A stretch of DNA of 64,000 nt. Origin: Bacteriovoracaceae bacterium (lineage in GTDB: Bacteria; Bdellovibrionota; Bacteriovoracia; Bacteriovoracales; Bacteriovoracaceae). The DNA lies in NCBI GenBank assembly GCA_019752535.1, contig JAIEMA010000017.1, positions 1-64,000 on the forward strand, written 5' to 3'. A program made the position numbers and the translations under genes. The notes beneath the pieces were generated by a model. The model was not told the origin of the DNA. It saw only the letters and a program-made list of their open reading frames with translations, and did not search any database. Shown one piece after another: positions 9,595 to 17,656 of the stretch. Numbering within the stretch: position 1 is the first letter of the stretch; each line of letters opens with the position of its first letter.

Positions 9595-9623
9595 ATACTA
9601 TAACACAGGATGAACATTTACCC

Positions 9624-11780
9624 ATGCTCCCAATAGAAAAGCATCTTCCCGCCATTATTGATCAGGTATCTGTTCAGCAAGCCACTTTGCTTGAGGCTTC
9701 ACCCGGGTCAGGAAAAACCACCATGGTCCCTCTTGAATTGATGAAAAAATTCACGGGTAAGATCTTAGTCCTAGAACCAAGACGCTTGGCAACAAAGTGG
9801 GCCGCTGCAAGAGCCGCTCAACTCCTGGGTGAAAAAATTGGTCAAAGTGTGGGCTACATTTATCGCTTCGAGAAGAAAGTCTCAGATCAAACGCGACTGA
9901 TCTTTTTGACTGAAGGCTCATTTCTAAAATACCTACAAACTGATAGCGCGATGAAAGATGTCTCTGTTGTGGTGATTGATGAATTTCATGAACGACATCT
10001 CAATACTGATATTGCCTTTGGACTAATTAAACAATTTAATTTCTCACACCTCAAACTTCTCATCATGTCGGCCACACTTGATGAGGCTCCTCTGAAGAAA
10101 TTTTTTCCAGCTCTTGGCAAAATCACCATAACAGCACCTATATTTCCGCTTGAAATTCGCTGGTCTCCAGATGAGGCGGAATGGTTAAAAAGAGATTTAG
10201 AAAAAAAAGTTCTTTGGGGAATACAGCAAGCCCTGCAACTTGAAGGTGATATCCTGGTTTTTCTTCCTGGTCTCGGAGAAATAAAAAAGATTCACTCGAT
10301 TCTTGAAGAGCGACTCTCCTCTCATCCTCATCTACTCCTCACTCTTCATGGTCAGGAATCATCAGATGAAGATTTAATTTTAAAGCCGCAAAGTTTAAGA
10401 AAAATTATTCTTGCCTCAAATGTTGCCGAATCATCCATTACTATTCCGGGTATTAAAATAGTGATTGATTCAGGACTTCAGCGAGAAGCACACTTTCTCG
10501 AATGGAGCTCTCTCACTGAGCTCGTGACTCTTCCCTGCTCTCAAGCCTCTGCCATTCAGCGAGCAGGCCGATCTGCGAGGACAGGTCCTGGAGTCTGTTT
10601 GCGCCTTTATACTGAAAAAGATTTCAATTCACGCCAAGCCTTCACAACACCAGAAGTACTTAAGAGTGATTTAGCAGAAGTCATGCTAGAGCTCGCCTGG
10701 TGGGGCATTAAGCTTGAAGACTTCTCATGGATAAACTCACCGGACTCAAAAAAAATTCAATTCGCAAAAGAGCTACTCCACAAACTGGGCGCCCTTGAAG
10801 ACAGTAAGCTCTCTTCAGTTGGTAAGGAGATGCTTCAAGTTCCTTTATCGCCAAAAGTGGCCAGAGTTTGGGTTGAGGCTAAGCGTAAGGGATCTCAGAA
10901 AAGTTTTAATGAAACTTGCACAGAGATTTCACACTGGATTGAAAAAGGGCCCAATAGAAAGAGGCTTGAGGAAAGATTAAAAAGCTTCAGAGCAAATGGT
11001 GAAGAAGAGCATTGTGAAATGTTTTGGCTCACTGGCTTTGAGGACTCGATCGCAAGATACCGCCAGGATAAACTCAACACTGTTCGAGGTGACATCTTCT
11101 CCATAGGCTTTGAAGCGAAAAAAAACTTCAACCCCTCAAAGGAATTCTGGCTTGTGATGGATGTTAATCCCGTCACCAAACAGGCCACTCGCCTTCTCCC
11201 TTTAGAAGATGATTGGGTGAAATCTCGAGCTCAAAGCTTAGTTGAAATGATCCAAAGAGATAATACGACTCAAGTGATTAAGCGCACGATTCTAAAGATT
11301 GGCTCACTCACACTTGAATCCATTGATGAGATTCTAAGTGTTAAAAACATAACTCCGATCAGTCTTAAATTATGGATTGAGGAATTTAAAAACGAAGAGA
11401 CTTATATTCGATGGACCCTGTTTCAAAAGTCTGTGGCCCCAGAAAAGCCTTTAGAAGGATTCGAATGGGACCTCTTTGTTGAGGAATGTTTACTTGATCC
11501 AGAGAATCTTTCAAGAGAGAGGTTCTTCAACCTCCTTTGCGATGAACTGCAGCTCTATATTGATCACACCTTTCATTTTACTTTAAAAAATGTCTGTCCC
11601 AAAGAATTCTCATTGCATGAAAAAAAGAGTGTTCCTATCCATTACGAAATGAATCAAGCCCCCTGGATTGGATCGTATATACAAGATTTTTTTGGCCATC
11701 AAACTCATCCCCATTTCGGCTTAAAAAGCTTCCACTCACCTTGCATCTTTGGGGTCCTCACGGAAGAGCTTTACAAGTAA
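9624..11780 (+). CDS. hrpB: HrpB-type DEAH ATP-dependent RNA helicase (main frame; the 3' end is shifted)
   Basis: The helicase core is complete: Walker A SPGSGKTT (around 26-33), DEFH box at 119-122, SAT at 149-151, then the helicase C domain with the QRAGRSAR motif, and the HrpB-specific C-terminal half. The protein is a putative 3'-5' RNA helicase. This frame stops at 718 residues, short of the 800 or so usual for HrpB. Its last 17 codons, after AAA at 11724-11726, do not look like HrpB. The expected C-terminus continues in the -1 frame to 11920 (separate entry). A run of five A at 11723-11727 marks the switch. Mutation, sequencing error and programmed slippage are all possible. Confidence 0.9.
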   Translation: MLPIEKHLPAIIDQVSVQQATLLEASPGSGKTTMVPLELMKKFTGKILVLEPRRLATKWAAARAAQLLGEKIGQSVGYIYRFEKKVSDQTRLIFLTEGSFLKYLQTDSAMKDVSVVVIDEFHERHLNTDIAFGLIKQFNFSHLKLLIMSATLDEAPLKKFFPALGKITITAPIFPLEIRWSPDEAEWLKRDLEKKVLWGIQQALQLEGDILVFLPGLGEIKKIHSILEERLSSHPHLLLTLHGQESSDEDLILKPQSLRKIILASNVAESSITIPGIKIVIDSGLQREAHFLEWSSLTELVTLPCSQASAIQRAGRSARTGPGVCLRLYTEKDFNSRQAFTTPEVLKSDLAEVMLELAWWGIKLEDFSWINSPDSKKIQFAKELLHKLGALEDSKLSSVGKEMLQVPLSPKVARVWVEAKRKGSQKSFNETCTEISHWIEKGPNRKRLEERLKSFRANGEEEHCEMFWLTGFEDSIARYRQDKLNTVRGDIFSIGFEAKKNFNPSKEFWLVMDVNPVTKQATRLLPLEDDWVKSRAQSLVEMIQRDNTTQVIKRTILKIGSLTLESIDEILSVKNITPISLKLWIEEFKNEETYIRWTLFQKSVAPEKPLEGFEWDLFVEECLLDPENLSRERFFNLLCDELQLYIDHTFHFTLKNVCPKEFSLHEKKSVPIHYEMNQAPWIGSYIQDFFGHQTHPHFGLKSFHSPCIFGVLTEELYK

Positions 11781-11920
11781 CTGGGGATTTATTAGGTTTT
11801 TGGGAAAGACATTACCCAGAGCTTAAGAGAGAACTTTCTCGAGATTATCCAAGACATTTTTGGCCGACAGATCCTCAAAAAGCTGAACCTATTCTAAGAA
11901 TACCAAGGAAGAAGTCATGA
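11726..11920 (+). pseudogene. hrpB: C-terminal end of HrpB in the -1 frame
   Basis: Read one base back from the main frame, codons from AAG at 11726 encode 64 residues, including LTLHLWGPHGRALQVTGDL, then FWERHYPELKREL and YPRHFWPTDP. This is the conserved HrpB tail; E. coli HrpB has FW, a YPKHVWPDDP-like segment and a basic end in the same order. The stop TGA overlaps the ATG of the following hydrolase (ATGA), as expected for the true end of an operonic gene. Joined to the main frame it gives about 765 residues. Confidence 0.85.
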
Positions 11921-12582
11921 GAGATATCATTCTAATTCACGGAGCTCTTGAGACTTCCGATTGCATGCGTCCACTTGGTGAATTACTCAACGAGAGTTTT
12001 AAAGTTCATTATCTTAATCTTTCAGGCCATGATCAAAAAAGTGCGATGCCTGAACCTTTTCGAATTGAAACCTTTGTCATTGAGCTTGATGAATACATTA
12101 AAAAACATAAAATTCTCAACCCTACTGTGATGGGGCACTCCATGGGAGGCTACATCGCACTCTCGCACAAAGCTTTTGTAGAAGACTCACCCATTCAGCG
12201 AATCATTACCTATGGAACAAAATTCAATTGGAGTGAGACCACCGTTTCACAAATGTTGGTTCAGCTTCATCCAGAGAATGAAGCCCTGGTTGAGCATCTC
12301 AAAAAAGTTTTTGGAGATAATGGACTTCGACTTCTCGCCTCTACCCAACACTTGATGAATCATCTTGAACGGCTTGATGGACTTACCCCTCTAGATCTAG
12401 AAGAGATTGATATTCCAATTGATCTCATCTTAGGTGATAAAGACAAAGTCGTAAGCATTGAAGAGACTCAAAATATCAAAAATTGCCTCTCGCAAGCTCA
12501 GCTTCACATTCTCAACGACTCTCGCCATGAAATGGAGAGGTGTAATTTGAATGCACTAGCAGCAATTATTCTAGGTCAGTAA
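11917..12582 (+). CDS. Alpha/beta hydrolase
   Basis: A 221-residue, apparently cytoplasmic alpha/beta hydrolase. It has an early HGALE oxyanion segment, the nucleophile elbow GHSMGG (serine 75), a likely acid in LGDKDKV (about 174-176) and the catalytic histidine in DSRHEME (204). The substrate is unknown; family members include esterases, lipases and thioester hydrolases. The start overlaps the shifted-frame end of hrpB (ATGA), so the two form an operon. The 3' end overlaps the convergent TonB-like gene by 7 bp. Confidence 0.85.
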   Translation: MRDIILIHGALETSDCMRPLGELLNESFKVHYLNLSGHDQKSAMPEPFRIETFVIELDEYIKKHKILNPTVMGHSMGGYIALSHKAFVEDSPIQRIITYGTKFNWSETTVSQMLVQLHPENEALVEHLKKVFGDNGLRLLASTQHLMNHLERLDGLTPLDLEEIDIPIDLILGDKDKVVSIEETQNIKNCLSQAQLHILNDSRHEMERCNLNALAAIILGQ

Positions 12583-13133
12583 TTAAAATTAATTGGGACT
12601 GTGAAAGTGATTTCTTCTGTTTTTAAGTCTTCTGGGAATTTTGGAAAATCACCAATTCCCTCAATCGTATCAAGCGAAGCTTTGTCTAAAGAATAGAATT
12701 GAGATTTTTTGATCACATTGGCATCTTTGAGTTTTCCATCTTTTAGAATAGTCAGTGAAACAAAAACCAATCCCGCTTGTTTTAGAGCTCGCGCCGAGCG
12801 TGGATAGCGCTTGTTCTGGTTAATAAGGCTTTCTACTTTTGAAGCATAACTCGTGATAGCAGCTGGAGCTGCCGGGCTTGTGTCTGTGGATGTTTCTTTT
12901 GATGACTCTGGCGATGAAGTTTCGGCCGTTGATTTTGTCGGAGTGATTTTTTTAACGATCTTCGTTTCTATAGGCCTAGTTGCGGTGTGGATGAGCTGAA
13001 CAGATATTTGATGAGCCTCTTTGCCTTCAAATTTATGCTCTACAGATTCACGTAAAAAAGCACCCATCAAGAGTAAATGGATAAAAACGCTGGCCGAAAT
13101 AAAATACTTTAAACCCGAGAGACCTTCAGTCAT
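12576..13133 (-). CDS. TonB-like energy transducer
   Basis: A 185-residue protein with a single N-terminal membrane anchor (about 9-27), a periplasmic linker rich in T, S, P and K (about 50-95), and a C-terminal TonB domain with RYPRSARALKQAG and a final FTVPINFNY strand. Such proteins carry proton-motive force from ExbB/ExbD to outer-membrane receptors. No exbB, exbD or TonB-dependent receptor lies nearby, so the partners are elsewhere. The first 26 residues give a typical Sec-independent anchor. Confidence 0.85.
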   Translation of the reverse strand: MTEGLSGLKYFISASVFIHLLLMGAFLRESVEHKFEGKEAHQISVQLIHTATRPIETKIVKKITPTKSTAETSSPESSKETSTDTSPAAPAAITSYASKVESLINQNKRYPRSARALKQAGLVFVSLTILKDGKLKDANVIKKSQFYSLDKASLDTIEGIGDFPKFPEDLKTEEITFTVPINFNY

Positions 13134-13184
13134 AAATATTGAAATATCAGAGACTTACGCCTGAGTCAATGAAGAGTGAAATAA

Positions 13185-13517
13185 TCACAGGGAGCGAGCG
13201 CGCCTATTCCATAGAGGGGCCGTGACTAGGCGAAACCAAATAGTGAAAAATGCTAGGCACTTAAGAGAGAAAACGGCCCAGAGATGAATGTTAAACTCTT
13301 CTGAGAAAATCCATTGTTTGAGAGGCCAAAACAGTGAGCCATAAGCCGTAAAACACATCACCATCACAAGTCTTCGGGCGTGAGTGATCAGCTCATTAGG
13401 CTTAGGTTTTAAAAAGACAAACGGAAACCAAATGGCCGAAGAATCAGAAATCTTTCCATGCCAAAAAGTCAGTTTATCTAAAAAAGAGGGGTCAGCTGAC
13501 CCCTCATTATTATTCAT
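13185..13517 (-). CDS. Small membrane protein, unknown
   Basis: About 110 residues when started at the ATG of 13517. This start overlaps the glutathione transferase stop by 4 bp (ATGA), and the longer frame reading back to 13601 lies inside the transferase gene. An acidic N-terminus is followed by two or three hydrophobic segments (roughly 45-65 and 80-100) and a basic end, RRARSL. I recognise no domain. The first codons include a perfect 20-bp palindrome, so the N-terminus may derive from an inserted repeat. It is probably co-expressed with the transferase. Confidence 0.6.
   Translation of the reverse strand: MNNNEGSADPSFLDKLTFWHGKISDSSAIWFPFVFLKPKPNELITHARRLVMVMCFTAYGSLFWPLKQWIFSEEFNIHLWAVFSLKCLAFFTIWFRLVTAPLWNRRARSL
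13486..13505. repeat. 20-bp perfect palindrome inside a coding start
   Basis: GAGGGGTCAG and its exact complement meet at CAGCTG. It covers codons 5-10 of the small membrane protein gene. GGGGTCA ends are typical of REP-type palindromes mobilised by RAYT transposases in many proteobacteria. No RAYT gene is in the window. Confidence 0.6.
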
Positions 13518-14128
13518 TTTAAAAGACCTTCTGTCTTCATCGCCGTTTGAACTGCTGGACGCGCATACACACGTGAGTTCCACGTCGCGAGATTTTTCCA
13601 CTTTGAGGTATCAAGGCTCACATATTTACTCCAAGAGAAGCATGTAAATAAGTAGGCATCACAAAGAGTAAAGTCTTTGCCGAGCAAATAGTCTTTTCCT
13701 GCGAGCTGAGCATCAATCCAATCAAATTTTTGTGAAAGTGCATCTTTCACTTTCGCCTTGAATGTATCGCGCTCTCTCTCTTCACCAATCAAGCGGTCTG
13801 CTGTGAAGAGCGGAGAGTATCCCTTGTGAATTTCTGTTGAAATATAATTGAGCCACTCAAGAGCACGGTAGCGCTCAGTGGTGCCCATTTTAGGCATAAG
13901 ATTCAACTCTGGCTTCTGGTCGGCTACGTATTGCATAATGGCCACTCCTTCAGAGAGGATTTCGCCGTTATCCATTTTTAAAAGAGGAATATATCCTTTG
14001 GGATGAATCGCCACGATGGCCGCTTTATCTTTTGTTGATTTCATTTCCGTTTCAAATGGAATGCCTGTTTCATTAAGAATGATATGTGAAGCCAGAGAGC
14101 ATGCGCCGGGAGAATAATATAGTTTCAT
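13514..14128 (-). CDS. gst: Glutathione S-transferase (GstA-like)
   Basis: A 204-residue cytosolic GST. It opens with MKLYYSPGACSLASHI, the beta-class signature that carries the tyrosine, serine and cysteine of the active site (Y5, S11, C10 region). It has HPKGYIPLL and the proline turn of the thioredoxin-like domain, then EGVAIMQYVAD before the helical C-terminal domain. Its role is conjugation or reduction of electrophiles with glutathione. The downstream membrane protein gene overlaps by 4 bp. The length is normal for the family. Confidence 0.92.
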   Translation of the reverse strand: MKLYYSPGACSLASHIILNETGIPFETEMKSTKDKAAIVAIHPKGYIPLLKMDNGEILSEGVAIMQYVADQKPELNLMPKMGTTERYRALEWLNYISTEIHKGYSPLFTADRLIGEERERDTFKAKVKDALSQKFDWIDAQLAGKDYLLGKDFTLCDAYLFTCFSWSKYVSLDTSKWKNLATWNSRVYARPAVQTAMKTEGLLK

Positions 14129-14196
14129 AGAAACTCCTTAAAATTGATTGAAAGACAGTGTGAACCGAAATGAGATTTTCGCCAAGGGGGTTTGCG

Positions 14197-15375
14197 CTAG
14201 AGCTTGTGAAGCATAAGCGCTTCAGTCAAATACCCAGCTCCCCAAGCAAACGGACGCTCAGAGTCAATCAGCCAGGAATTCCAGGGAAGCCACATATTTT
14301 CTGGGTCATAGAGTTCCACAACTTCACCGTCCCGCAAGAGAAGTCCATGAATTTTATTTTTAAGTTTTTCAATCATTTGTTGATCTTGACGGAGAATCGC
14401 GATTTTTAACCCAAGTCCAACTAACCAACTCCAGGCCAAACCTCCATGATAGCGCTCAAGACCGGCGAACTTTACATGCATCGCCACATCTTTTCTTGGC
14501 CATTCAGGATAGCTACAGCGACCAATCTGCCCCCCATCGAGCTGAGTGAGAGGATGACTCTTCAATGCACTCCAAAGTGATTTTTTTTCTTCTTCGTTTA
14601 AAAATTCTTCTGCCTCAATCGCCAGTAAATTCCCATCCAGACTTACTCTTTCATGATCGGGCATAGAGCGATAGAGCTTTGATTTATCATCAAAGAAAAT
14701 CGTCTTCAATTTACCCTTCAGCTCCTCCAAATCAATTTGAATATCCCATCCGCAACTCTTCAAACGTGAGGCGACAATAAAATAGTAAAAGTTCGTCAAA
14801 AAACTTGTCCCCACTCTTTTCACACTATCTTGCCAATCAGCAAAAGCCGCTTGATAAATCAGGCCTTCTTTTTTCTTTCCCTCATACCAATGCCAAATGA
14901 GCTTGAGCTTCTCTTGATTTTCATTCCACCAATTGGCATCAACTTCCTTTAACTTTAGGGCCGCAATGAGAAATAGAAGATTTGAATCAATCGCATGTGA
15001 CCCATGTTCATCTGTGTACTGGGGCTTGAGTGGTTCACCTAAACTTAATTTGGGCAGAAAAGGCATCATTCGCCTTGCCGTCTGATAACTCACTCTCCAT
15101 TGAACAAGTCGATTATCAAGAACCCTCGGGACGAGTCCATCAGCTCTTAGAGAATGAATTAATTTACTAAGATGATTTTTTACAACTTCACTCTCTCCTA
15201 TGGCAAAGAGCCCTCTTGAAGCGTGACAGAAGTCTCTTGTCCAAAGAGTATGAAATTGATTTTGGCCTGCTGTGAGAAATTTTCCAGAAGAGAGTTCAAG
15301 AATATTTGCTCTGAGAGAGGCTTCGGCAATAACCAGTGCAGAGAGTTCAGACACGAGTCTTTCCTTTCTCATCAC
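14197..15375 (-). CDS. Six-hairpin (alpha/alpha)6 glycosidase-like protein
   Basis: A 392-residue protein without a signal peptide. LWTRDFCHASRGLFAIGE with HSLRADGLVPRVLDN near the N-terminus and the late YHGGLAWSWLVGLG segment recall the (alpha/alpha)6-barrel glycoside hydrolases (amylo-alpha-1,6-glucosidase, GH100 or GH15-like). It may act on glycogen-type glucan or a sucrose-like sugar, but the substrate cannot be read from sequence. The start overlaps the upstream DUF1653 gene by 29 bp, indicating coupled translation. Confidence 0.65.
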   Translation of the reverse strand: MMRKERLVSELSALVIAEASLRANILELSSGKFLTAGQNQFHTLWTRDFCHASRGLFAIGESEVVKNHLSKLIHSLRADGLVPRVLDNRLVQWRVSYQTARRMMPFLPKLSLGEPLKPQYTDEHGSHAIDSNLLFLIAALKLKEVDANWWNENQEKLKLIWHWYEGKKKEGLIYQAAFADWQDSVKRVGTSFLTNFYYFIVASRLKSCGWDIQIDLEELKGKLKTIFFDDKSKLYRSMPDHERVSLDGNLLAIEAEEFLNEEEKKSLWSALKSHPLTQLDGGQIGRCSYPEWPRKDVAMHVKFAGLERYHGGLAWSWLVGLGLKIAILRQDQQMIEKLKNKIHGLLLRDGEVVELYDPENMWLPWNSWLIDSERPFAWGAGYLTEALMLHKL

Positions 15376-15589
15376 CTACGTATTCAAAACGTGGAATGGA
15401 TTGACCTTCAATCACAACTTTTTCTAGAAACATCTCTTTCGGTCTCACCCACCACTTTCCAAGTTTATTTTCATAAAGCGTTTCATACAAAACCATCTCT
15501 TCAAGTGTTTCTGAATGTCTTACAACATGATGCACATGATAAAGCTTGCCCTTGTAATAGCGATAAATTCCACCTTCCACAAGATTCAT
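15347..15589 (-). CDS. DUF1653 protein
   Basis: An 80-residue protein that is almost entirely one DUF1653 domain. It shows GIYRYYKGKLYHV, RHSETLEEMVLYETLYE, WVRPKEMFLE and a final IPRFEYV, matching the family from end to end. The fold is small and beta-rich; the biochemical role is unknown in the literature I recall. Upstream lies an AGGAGAGTGTT ribosome site. It is the first gene of a pair with the glycosidase-like gene. Confidence 0.85.
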   Translation of the reverse strand: MNLVEGGIYRYYKGKLYHVHHVVRHSETLEEMVLYETLYENKLGKWWVRPKEMFLEKVVIEGQSIPRFEYVGDEKGKTRV

Positions 15590-15667
15590 AACACTCTCCT
15601 AAGATGCTCAATTATTAATTTGCTCAACCTATTGTAGATTTGCCCCCATAATTATGTAAAATAACTT

Positions 15668-16273
15668 ATGACTAATTCCAGCAGCTCTGCCCCTGAACAT
15701 GACGAAAAGACTGGCTCTTTTGCTCCTCGAACTTCAGGACAGCAAGAAGAGCCAAGAAAACCCAAAAGCTTTAAGCCCTCTAAGAAAACACTCACGATTA
15801 TTTTGGCTTTCATTTGCGTCACGGGCCTACTCGTTTGGAAGTTTTGGTATCTCCCTAAACTTGAGAATGATCGAAATAACAATTATCCGGCCAGAGAGTT
15901 ATTTGCACAAATTGAGAGAATAAATGAAATCGAAACTCTTGAAGGGCAAGGTGCTGCTGCGGAACCACTCTTAGAGATGAGACTTGCTCTTGAGGGACAA
16001 ATTAAAAAATCTCAATCACGCTTTCCCAATCTCAACACAATTATTACTCCCTGTGTGCTAAGTGAGCATGATTTTCATCTCATTGATTCGACGGGACGTA
16101 TTCTCACGCATTTTATGATTGAAGAAGAGATGCCAGAAGATTTAGCTGACTTTAGAGATTGGTATGGGCTTCAAAAATTTCAAAGCCCACCTGTCATTTT
16201 AAAAATGGCCCATGAGTATTTGGCTTTTAATTCTCAGGGTGATCTTCTGCCTACGACTTCCTCACGCCCTTAA
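15668..16273 (+). CDS. Single-pass membrane protein, unknown
   Basis: A 201-residue protein. A hydrophilic N-terminal tail of about 40 residues rich in S, P, K and E is followed by one membrane helix (about 43-60) and a mostly helical outer domain with one cysteine near 120. No family is recognised. The ATG has no visible Shine-Dalgarno sequence. A TAAAAT box ends 5 nt before it, so the message might be leaderless. The 3' end overlaps the convergent transglutaminase-like gene by 23 bp. Confidence 0.65.
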   Translation: MTNSSSSAPEHDEKTGSFAPRTSGQQEEPRKPKSFKPSKKTLTIILAFICVTGLLVWKFWYLPKLENDRNNNYPARELFAQIERINEIETLEGQGAAAEPLLEMRLALEGQIKKSQSRFPNLNTIITPCVLSEHDFHLIDSTGRILTHFMIEEEMPEDLADFRDWYGLQKFQSPPVILKMAHEYLAFNSQGDLLPTTSSRP

Positions 16274-16889
16274 GATCACTTCCTAAAAAACAGGCCTGTC
16301 TTAATCGCTCTGGTGCGCGCGGCAGATGACTTAATTCTCTTGGGCTTGAAAGGGTCGTGTGTTTGAGCTTGTTAAACTGAAGACCTAAATCAATCATGTC
16401 TTCTTTTCCATAGCGCCAATCAAATTTTTTATACTTTCTCAAATCAATTGGGCCGGCAAAATCTTTCATGGCATAGCGCCCTTTCCAATTAAAATACATG
16501 GCCCAATAGCTCATCGCAAGCTCTCGAGGATCACGAAAAAATGCCGGACGAAAATCCAAAACGGTTGTATTGGTTTTACTGATCGCTCCCCATTTCCCTT
16601 TAAGTTTGTAGAGGGCCACCACATGATCATCATCACCATGACCGCGAAGATCCATCATAAGAGGTGCCTGACCGTTGTACTCAAGCGCTAAGCAAGCCAG
16701 AAGCGCCCCCTCAAAACAGTGTGCTTTTTTCGCCTTAAATGCCTCTAGCGCAGAGCGAGTTTCATCTCCACTATTATAGGGAAACCGAGAAACCCACTCC
16801 TGAATTTTATAAGGATGATTAAGTTTACGCAAAATTGATTCTAAGCGGGCCGGCAGCATGAGTTCTCCTTTACAAGCAACTCTAATCAT
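16251..16889 (-). CDS. Transglutaminase-like (papain-fold) protein
   Basis: A 212-residue protein; a second ATG at 16859 (MLPARLE), preceded by an AAGGAGAAC site, is the better supported start. The central AHCFEGALLACLALE segment, followed by DDHVVALYKLKGKWG, has the cysteine-then-histidine arrangement of transglutaminase-like proteins, where Cys lies at the start of a helix and His in a strand. An acidic third residue may be the aspartate of VLDFRP. It might cross-link or cleave peptide bonds in the cytoplasm. The substrate is unknown. Confidence 0.6.
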   Translation of the reverse strand: MIRVACKGELMLPARLESILRKLNHPYKIQEWVSRFPYNSGDETRSALEAFKAKKAHCFEGALLACLALEYNGQAPLMMDLRGHGDDDHVVALYKLKGKWGAISKTNTTVLDFRPAFFRDPRELAMSYWAMYFNWKGRYAMKDFAGPIDLRKYKKFDWRYGKEDMIDLGLQFNKLKHTTLSSPRELSHLPRAPERLRQACFLGSDLKGVRKS

Positions 16890-16930
16890 TCCACCATAAG
16901 AATGAAATTTTGTGAACGAAGGAGATCAAT

Positions 16931-17437
16931 GTGAGTGCTTGCCCATGTCGTGTTCTAGATGCCACCTCTAAATCTTATGAAGATTGCTGTGCCCCACTTC
17001 ATTTAGGGAAAAGCCAAGCCTCTACTCCTGAACAACTTATGCGTGCTCGCTATAGCGCTTATGTAAAAAAGACTATTCCTTTCATTGCTGAGACTCAGCT
17101 GACTGAAGTGGCCGAAGAGTTCGATCAAAAAGAAGCTGAGAAATGGGCGGAAAGCGCAGACTGGAAAGGGCTTAAAATTCTAAGCACTAAGAAAGGTGGC
17201 CCTGCCGATAATGATGGAATCGTCGAATTTGAGGCCCACTATACAGACAAGGCCTCAGGCAAAGATCTCATTCACAAAGAGACATCACTTTTTCATAAAG
17301 TCTCAGGCAAATGGCTCTTTAAAGAAGGCGTCATTGCTGGGGCTCAGGCATTTAAGAGACTTGAACCCAAGATCGGTCGTAATGACCCTTGCTCATGCGG
17401 ATCGGGGAAAAAGTTTAAAAAATGCTGTGGTGCCTAG
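16931..17437 (+). CDS. YchJ-like protein (UPF0225) with SEC-C zinc motif
   Basis: A 168-residue protein starting with GTG behind a strong GAAGGAGA site. The N-terminus [17 protein letters not shown] is a cysteine motif of the YchJ family. The middle ([15 protein letters not shown]) is the NTF2-like core, and the end [16 protein letters not shown] is a complete SEC-C zinc-binding motif. SEC-C motifs link proteins such as SecA to SecB or the ribosome. For YchJ the role is not established. Both zinc motifs are intact. Confidence 0.9.
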   Translation: MSACPCRVLDATSKSYEDCCAPLHLGKSQASTPEQLMRARYSAYVKKTIPFIAETQLTEVAEEFDQKEAEKWAESADWKGLKILSTKKGGPADNDGIVEFEAHYTDKASGKDLIHKETSLFHKVSGKWLFKEGVIAGAQAFKRLEPKIGRNDPCSCGSGKKFKKCCGA

Positions 17438-17508
17438 GAAATTTTTACAGAGTGAACTTTTGAATCGCTTGGGCCGTGGTAAATCGAATCCAATTAAAGG
17501 ATGTATTT

Positions 17509-17577
17509 ATGAACATGACCATGATTTTGGGTTTAGGACTTTTGTTAGGGACGATGCTTCAAAGCTATCTCGCCTAA
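17509..17577 (+). CDS. Possible 22-residue hydrophobic peptide
   Basis: ATG at 17509 follows AAAGGATGT at good spacing and reads 22 codons to TAA. The peptide is MNMTMILGLGLLLGTMLQSY plus two residues. It is almost entirely hydrophobic with GxGxxxG spacing, consistent with a tiny membrane peptide. It lies between the YchJ-like gene and the porin. Without conservation data it may be chance. Confidence 0.3.
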   Translation: MNMTMILGLGLLLGTMLQSYLA

Positions 17578-17656
17578 ATTAATCTTAACGTTATTTTCTC
17601 TTCATACAGCTTGCTCTAAAGCTTGCTCCTCTCACACAATGGGTGTGGAGGATTTT

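Noticed and set aside
13518-13601. Longer start for the small membrane protein
   Set aside because: It lies within the glutathione transferase gene, and the ATGA overlap gives the better start.
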